Shown here: positions 61,271 through 64,000 of the stretch, in pieces
Layout of the letters: every line of letters starts with the position of its first letter
How positions within the stretch are numbered: the first letter of the stretch is position 1
From: Pseudarthrobacter sp. NIBRBAC000502770
Lineage (GTDB): Bacteria; Actinomycetota; Actinomycetes; Actinomycetales; Micrococcaceae
Reading direction: 5' to 3'
NCBI RefSeq assembly: GCF_006517815.1
Contig: NZ_CP041198.1
Location: 3,906,001 to 3,970,000, forward strand
Length of the DNA stretch: 64,000 nt
Program-made: the position numbers and the translations under genes
Notes under the pieces: model-generated
What the model was told of the DNA's origin: nothing
Databases searched by the model: none
What the model saw: the letters and a program-made list of their open reading frames with translations, nothing else

Positions 61271-62599
61271 TTACTTCTTCAGGACGGACTCGAGGCCGGA
61301 CTGGAAGGTCTGCAGGGCGGTCTTGGCGTCGGCCTTGCCGGTGATGATGGTCTGGCTGAACTGGTTCAGGGCCTGGCCGCCGTCGAGTGCGGCGAGGTTG
61401 GCGTTGAGCCTGCTGCCCTGGGCGGCGAAGGTCTTGGCGATGGGCTGCCAGTCCTTGACGATCTTGACGTTGTTGGGGTCGTTGGCGAATTCCGGAATCT
61501 CGGTGATGGACTTGAAGACCGGGAGGGCGGACATCAGCTTCTTCTGCCACAGCTGCTTGAGCTGGCCCAGGTAGTACACCAGGAACTCCTCCGAGGCGTC
61601 CTGCGACGGTGTGTTGGTGTACATCATGATGTTGTTCGGGAAGACGATGGTGGCCTTGTCGCCGTGCGGGCCCTTGATGGGGTCAGCCACCAGCAGGTCG
61701 CCGGAGGTGTCGCCCACGCGCTGCGGGACGTTCACCTGGAACAGGCCGTAGCCGGCCTTGCCGTCCTTCCACTGGGCGGACATGTTGTCCGTGGTGTAGC
61801 TGACCGCGGCCGGGTCGACGATGCCATTGGAGACGAGCTCCAGGACGAATTCCATGGCCTCGACGTTGCGGTCATTCATCAGGTCCAGCTCGCCGTCCTT
61901 GTTCCAGACGCCGCCGCCGTTGTTGACCATCATCATGATCATGGAGTGGTTGGCATAGTTGTTGCCCGCGCCTGCGCCGGTGGTGAAGCCGAACGCGCCC
62001 ACCTTCTTTAGGGCCTTGCCCGCTTCCAGCAGCGACGGCCAGTCGGTGGGGAGCGCAACATTGGCTTTCTCGAACAGGGACTTGCGGTACCAGAAGACGC
62101 GCATGTCCAGCTGCCACGGGACCGCCACGTAGCCCTTGTCCGACTTGAAGGGGTCCAGCACGCCGGGCAGGAAGTCATCGAACTGGCCGTTGGCCTTCAG
62201 CTTCTCGATCACCTTGTCCGCGTAGGCGATCTGGCCCTGCTGCTCGAACTGGAATGCCTGGAAGCCGCCGCCTGTGGACACAGCCGGGCCCGTCTTGGAG
62301 GCAATCGCGGAGGAGAAGGTCTGGTAGAAGTTGTTCCACTGGATGATCTGGTAGCTCGCCTTGGCGCCATTGGCACCGGAGAAACCTTCCGCGATGCCCT
62401 TGGCGGCATCGTTGTAGGCCGGTGTTGCCCAGGGCATGTCCCAGAACTTCACGGTGCCGCCGGCCCCGCCCCCGCCGCCTCCCTGCGATGCCGAGCCGCC
62501 GCCGCAGGCAGCGAGCAGGGGTACGGAGGCTGCGGCAGCCGTCAGGCCCAGGAAGCCGCGCCGTGAGAAGGAGCGGCGCTGTTCGGGAGTTGCGTTCAT
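61271..62599 (-). CDS. Sugar ABC transporter substrate-binding lipoprotein, Tat-type signal
   Basis: A 442-residue binding protein. SRRGFLGL in the signal peptide is a twin-arginine motif, and the lipobox LAAC at about residues 29-32 is followed by a Gly/Ser linker. The mature part has FWDMPWATPAYN, WNNFYQTF and QLDMRVFWYRKSLFE typical of extracellular sugar-binding proteins. Export in folded form by Tat plus lipid anchoring is predicted. It is first of the importer genes of this operon. Confidence 0.88.
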   Translation of the reverse strand: MNATPEQRRSFSRRGFLGLTAAAASVPLLAACGGGSASQGGGGGGAGGTVKFWDMPWATPAYNDAAKGIAEGFSGANGAKASYQIIQWNNFYQTFSSAIASKTGPAVSTGGGFQAFQFEQQGQIAYADKVIEKLKANGQFDDFLPGVLDPFKSDKGYVAVPWQLDMRVFWYRKSLFEKANVALPTDWPSLLEAGKALKKVGAFGFTTGAGAGNNYANHSMIMMMVNNGGGVWNKDGELDLMNDRNVEAMEFVLELVSNGIVDPAAVSYTTDNMSAQWKDGKAGYGLFQVNVPQRVGDTSGDLLVADPIKGPHGDKATIVFPNNIMMYTNTPSQDASEEFLVYYLGQLKQLWQKKLMSALPVFKSITEIPEFANDPNNVKIVKDWQPIAKTFAAQGSRLNANLAALDGGQALNQFSQTIITGKADAKTALQTFQSGLESVLKK

Positions 62600-62712
62600 G
62601 ATGTGTGTCCTTTCGGGACCGTCTTGCGCTGTGCGCCGTTGGTGCGGTCCTGCTCATCGTTGAGAGTGGAGGTGGGACTGGACTGCTGTTCGGTTGCGTA
62701 TCGGTGGGCTGG

Positions 62713-63534
62713 TTACGTGGCAGCGAGGGTTGCGTAGAGGTCGGTCAGCCGGGCGAACCCGGGCAGGTCGGCCGGGAGGGTGCCGGCGCTGAGATGGGTC
62801 TTCAGCCGCCGCCACGCCGCACGGTGGGCGGATTCGTACAGGGTTGGAAGCAAAAGTTCGCCGTGGGCCCCGGTGGCCCTGACTTCGGCGGGCCACGCGG
62901 CGTCCGGTTCCGGCACCCGGACGGCCACCCCGCCGTCGGCCGTGTAGAGGTGGATGTCGACGCCGGCCGGGCGGGCGCCGGTGAGTACGCCCTGCGCGGT
63001 GAACGGTGCGCCGTTGGCCAGGCGTGCGCTGACCGTGTAGCCGCTGGCATCGCTGCGGAGGACTTCGGCGCCGTACAGCGGTCCGCTGACGGCCAGCACG
63101 GCGGCAAAGTGCCGCGCCAGGAGGCGCTGGATGTCCGTGCCCGGAGCCGCCGTCGCCACGCTGTCCATCAGGGACGCCGTGCCCAGGCCGCCGCGTACGG
63201 CATCACGGGCGTCGGGATTGCCGCTTTCGTTGATCAGCGCAGGGTTGGAGGCCCAGTGGAGATCGAGGACGACGGCGGCACCGGCGGCCCGGGCGGCGTC
63301 CGCCAGCTGCGTGGTTCCCTCCGGGACGGGATCCACCACAAGGATGCCGCGCGACCCGGACCTGATGGCCCGGACGGCCTCGGTGGTCCAGCCCGCTTCG
63401 CCGGCGATTACTGCAACGTCAGCCGCGCGGTCCTGCGCCGCGGGGCCGAAGGTTGCCGGCAGGGACGCAACCGCCGAAGCTACTGCCCCTGCTTCCCCGG
63501 CCCGGGGCGTTGCTGCCACTGTGTAGGCGCTCAT
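62713..63534 (-). CDS. Uncharacterised protein paired with Gfo/Idh oxidoreductase, second copy
   Basis: A 273-residue protein without a recognised domain. It has VAVIAGEAGWTTEAVRAI near residue 40, RGILVVDPVPEGT, AAVVLDLHWASNP, and a C-terminal half with ANGAPFTAQGVLTGARPAGVDIHLYTADGGVAVRVPEP. The order of elements and the gene neighbour match the 22753 protein. Its ATG overlaps the stop of the Gfo/Idh gene (ATGA), so co-translation and a physical partnership are likely. The function is unknown. Confidence 0.6.
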   Translation of the reverse strand: MSAYTVAATPRAGEAGAVASAVASLPATFGPAAQDRAADVAVIAGEAGWTTEAVRAIRSGSRGILVVDPVPEGTTQLADAARAAGAAVVLDLHWASNPALINESGNPDARDAVRGGLGTASLMDSVATAAPGTDIQRLLARHFAAVLAVSGPLYGAEVLRSDASGYTVSARLANGAPFTAQGVLTGARPAGVDIHLYTADGGVAVRVPEPDAAWPAEVRATGAHGELLLPTLYESAHRAAWRRLKTHLSAGTLPADLPGFARLTDLYATLAAT

Positions 63535-64000
63535 GCGTTGGCTCCTGCCTTTTCGGCGGCCGCTTGTCCCGCGGCAACGTTCTGCACGGTGGCCTCGGAG
63601 ATGGCAAGCGCAAACGTGAGGTCATCGATCAAAGTTTGGGCGGAGGGGGCCTGGCGGGTTCCGCGGGCCAGTTCGGCAAGGCGGCGCCACTCGCCTTCGT
63701 AGCCGTTGTGGCCGTAGGGGCCGTAGCTGGTGGCCTGGCCGTCGCGGGAGAAGGTGGCCACAGCGGACCCGGCCTGGACGTAGGACGGCGTGAAGTCGAT
63801 GTGGAGCGCAGAGTCGTCGGCGATGGCCTCGAAGGTCCACTCCGGCTTCCAGGTGCTGTTCATGACTGCGCGCAGTTCAATCACGCGGGTGGGGGTCCGG
63901 AGCGAAACCGCGTAGCCGGAGGGCCGCACGTGCCGCGCCTGGAGCACCTCGATGTCGCCGAAGTCCGGGGTGAACCGGCGCACCAGGGGGAGGTCGTGGA
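63531..64000 (-). CDS. Gfo/Idh/MocA-family oxidoreductase, start outside window
   Basis: The reading frame is open to the end of the window on the minus strand, so only the C-terminal part (about 155 residues) is seen. It has VSLRTPTRVIELRAVMNSTW, LHIDFTPSYVQAGSAVATFS and YEGEWRRLAELARG, resembling the C-terminal half of the 21713 oxidoreductase. The catalytic N-terminal Rossmann part is not visible. It forms a two-gene module with the uncharacterised protein downstream. Confidence 0.72.
   Translation of the reverse strand, partial: HDLPLVRRFTPDFGDIEVLQARHVRPSGYAVSLRTPTRVIELRAVMNSTWKPEWTFEAIADDSALHIDFTPSYVQAGSAVATFSRDGQATSYGPYGHNGYEGEWRRLAELARGTRQAPSAQTLIDDLTFALAISEATVQNVAAGQAAAEKAGANA

Noticed and set aside
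59406..61550. A 714-codon open frame on the minus strand
   Set aside because: The part beyond 60299 is the out-of-frame shadow of the MalF-type permease, rich in Arg/Pro/Gln; only the last 297 codons from the ATG at 60299 form a permease.

Overview
The window looks like chromosome of a high-GC actinobacterium of the Micrococcaceae, most like Arthrobacter or Pseudarthrobacter. The basis is uniformly high GC, frequent GTG/TTG starts, actinobacterial-type proteins, an actinobacterial-type LexA box, and several Arthrobacter-like small hypothetical proteins. I saw no rRNA, tRNA, CRISPR array, insertion sequence or phage gene. The genus is inferred from general resemblance only.

Region 1 (about 1-27 kb) is a large sugar and C-glycoside catabolic island. 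Its core is an unusually rich set of C-glycoside deglycosidase (CGD) homologues. There are five xylose-isomerase-like TIM-barrel alpha units and five small CGDB/DUF6379 beta units, in three arrangements. Two are beta-alpha fusions (2483-3775 and 3806-5305). Two sets lie in one operon (beta 12847 with alpha 13239, and alpha 14363 with beta 16179). One is a divergent pair (alpha 18843-19832 minus, beta 19903-20316 plus). Around them are two pyranose-oxidase-like FAD/GMC oxidoreductases (11223 and 25233), a sugar ABC importer without ATPase (6887-10039), Gfo/Idh/MocA oxidoreductases, other sugar isomerase-like TIM barrels, two NTF2-like proteins, an MFS exporter, a ROK repressor and a LysR regulator. 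The probable logic is uptake, oxidation of the sugar C3 hydroxyl by the FAD enzyme, C-C (or C-O) cleavage of the 3-keto glycoside by a CGD, then conversion of the keto-sugar by the Gfo/Idh and TIM-barrel enzymes. A repeated TTATGTC half-site lies in the promoter regions of at least five of these transcription units, which suggests one regulon. A GAF-histidine kinase at 5447-6660 is broken by a one-base deletion.

Region 2 (about 28.7-36 kb) is a minus-strand operon for aromatic ring cleavage: type I extradiol dioxygenase, two FAH-family hydrolases, a cyclase-family hydrolase, an FAD monooxygenase, an ACMSD-type amidohydrolase and a Gfo/Idh protein. Next to the CGD island it may degrade released aglycones; this is inference.

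Region 3 (about 36-54 kb) is mostly housekeeping and stress functions. It holds a membrane-anchored metzincin-like protease, an orphan sulfonate/nitrate-type binding protein, a 48-residue membrane protein, SOS-controlled umuDC with a LexA box, HAD and GDPD enzymes, a c-di-GMP and histidine-kinase cluster, a methyltransferase, an SDR, glycerate kinase, DUF6766 and DUF6328 membrane proteins, a disordered acidic protein and a GT2 glycosyltransferase.

Region 4 (about 54.3-64 kb, all minus strand) is a second sugar locus: TolB-like propeller, TIM-barrel isomerase, two Gfo/Idh proteins, another isomerase, a complete MalF/MalG/binding-protein importer again without ATPase, and an uncharacterised protein next to a Gfo/Idh gene cut by the window end. 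It repeats two gene modules found in region 1.
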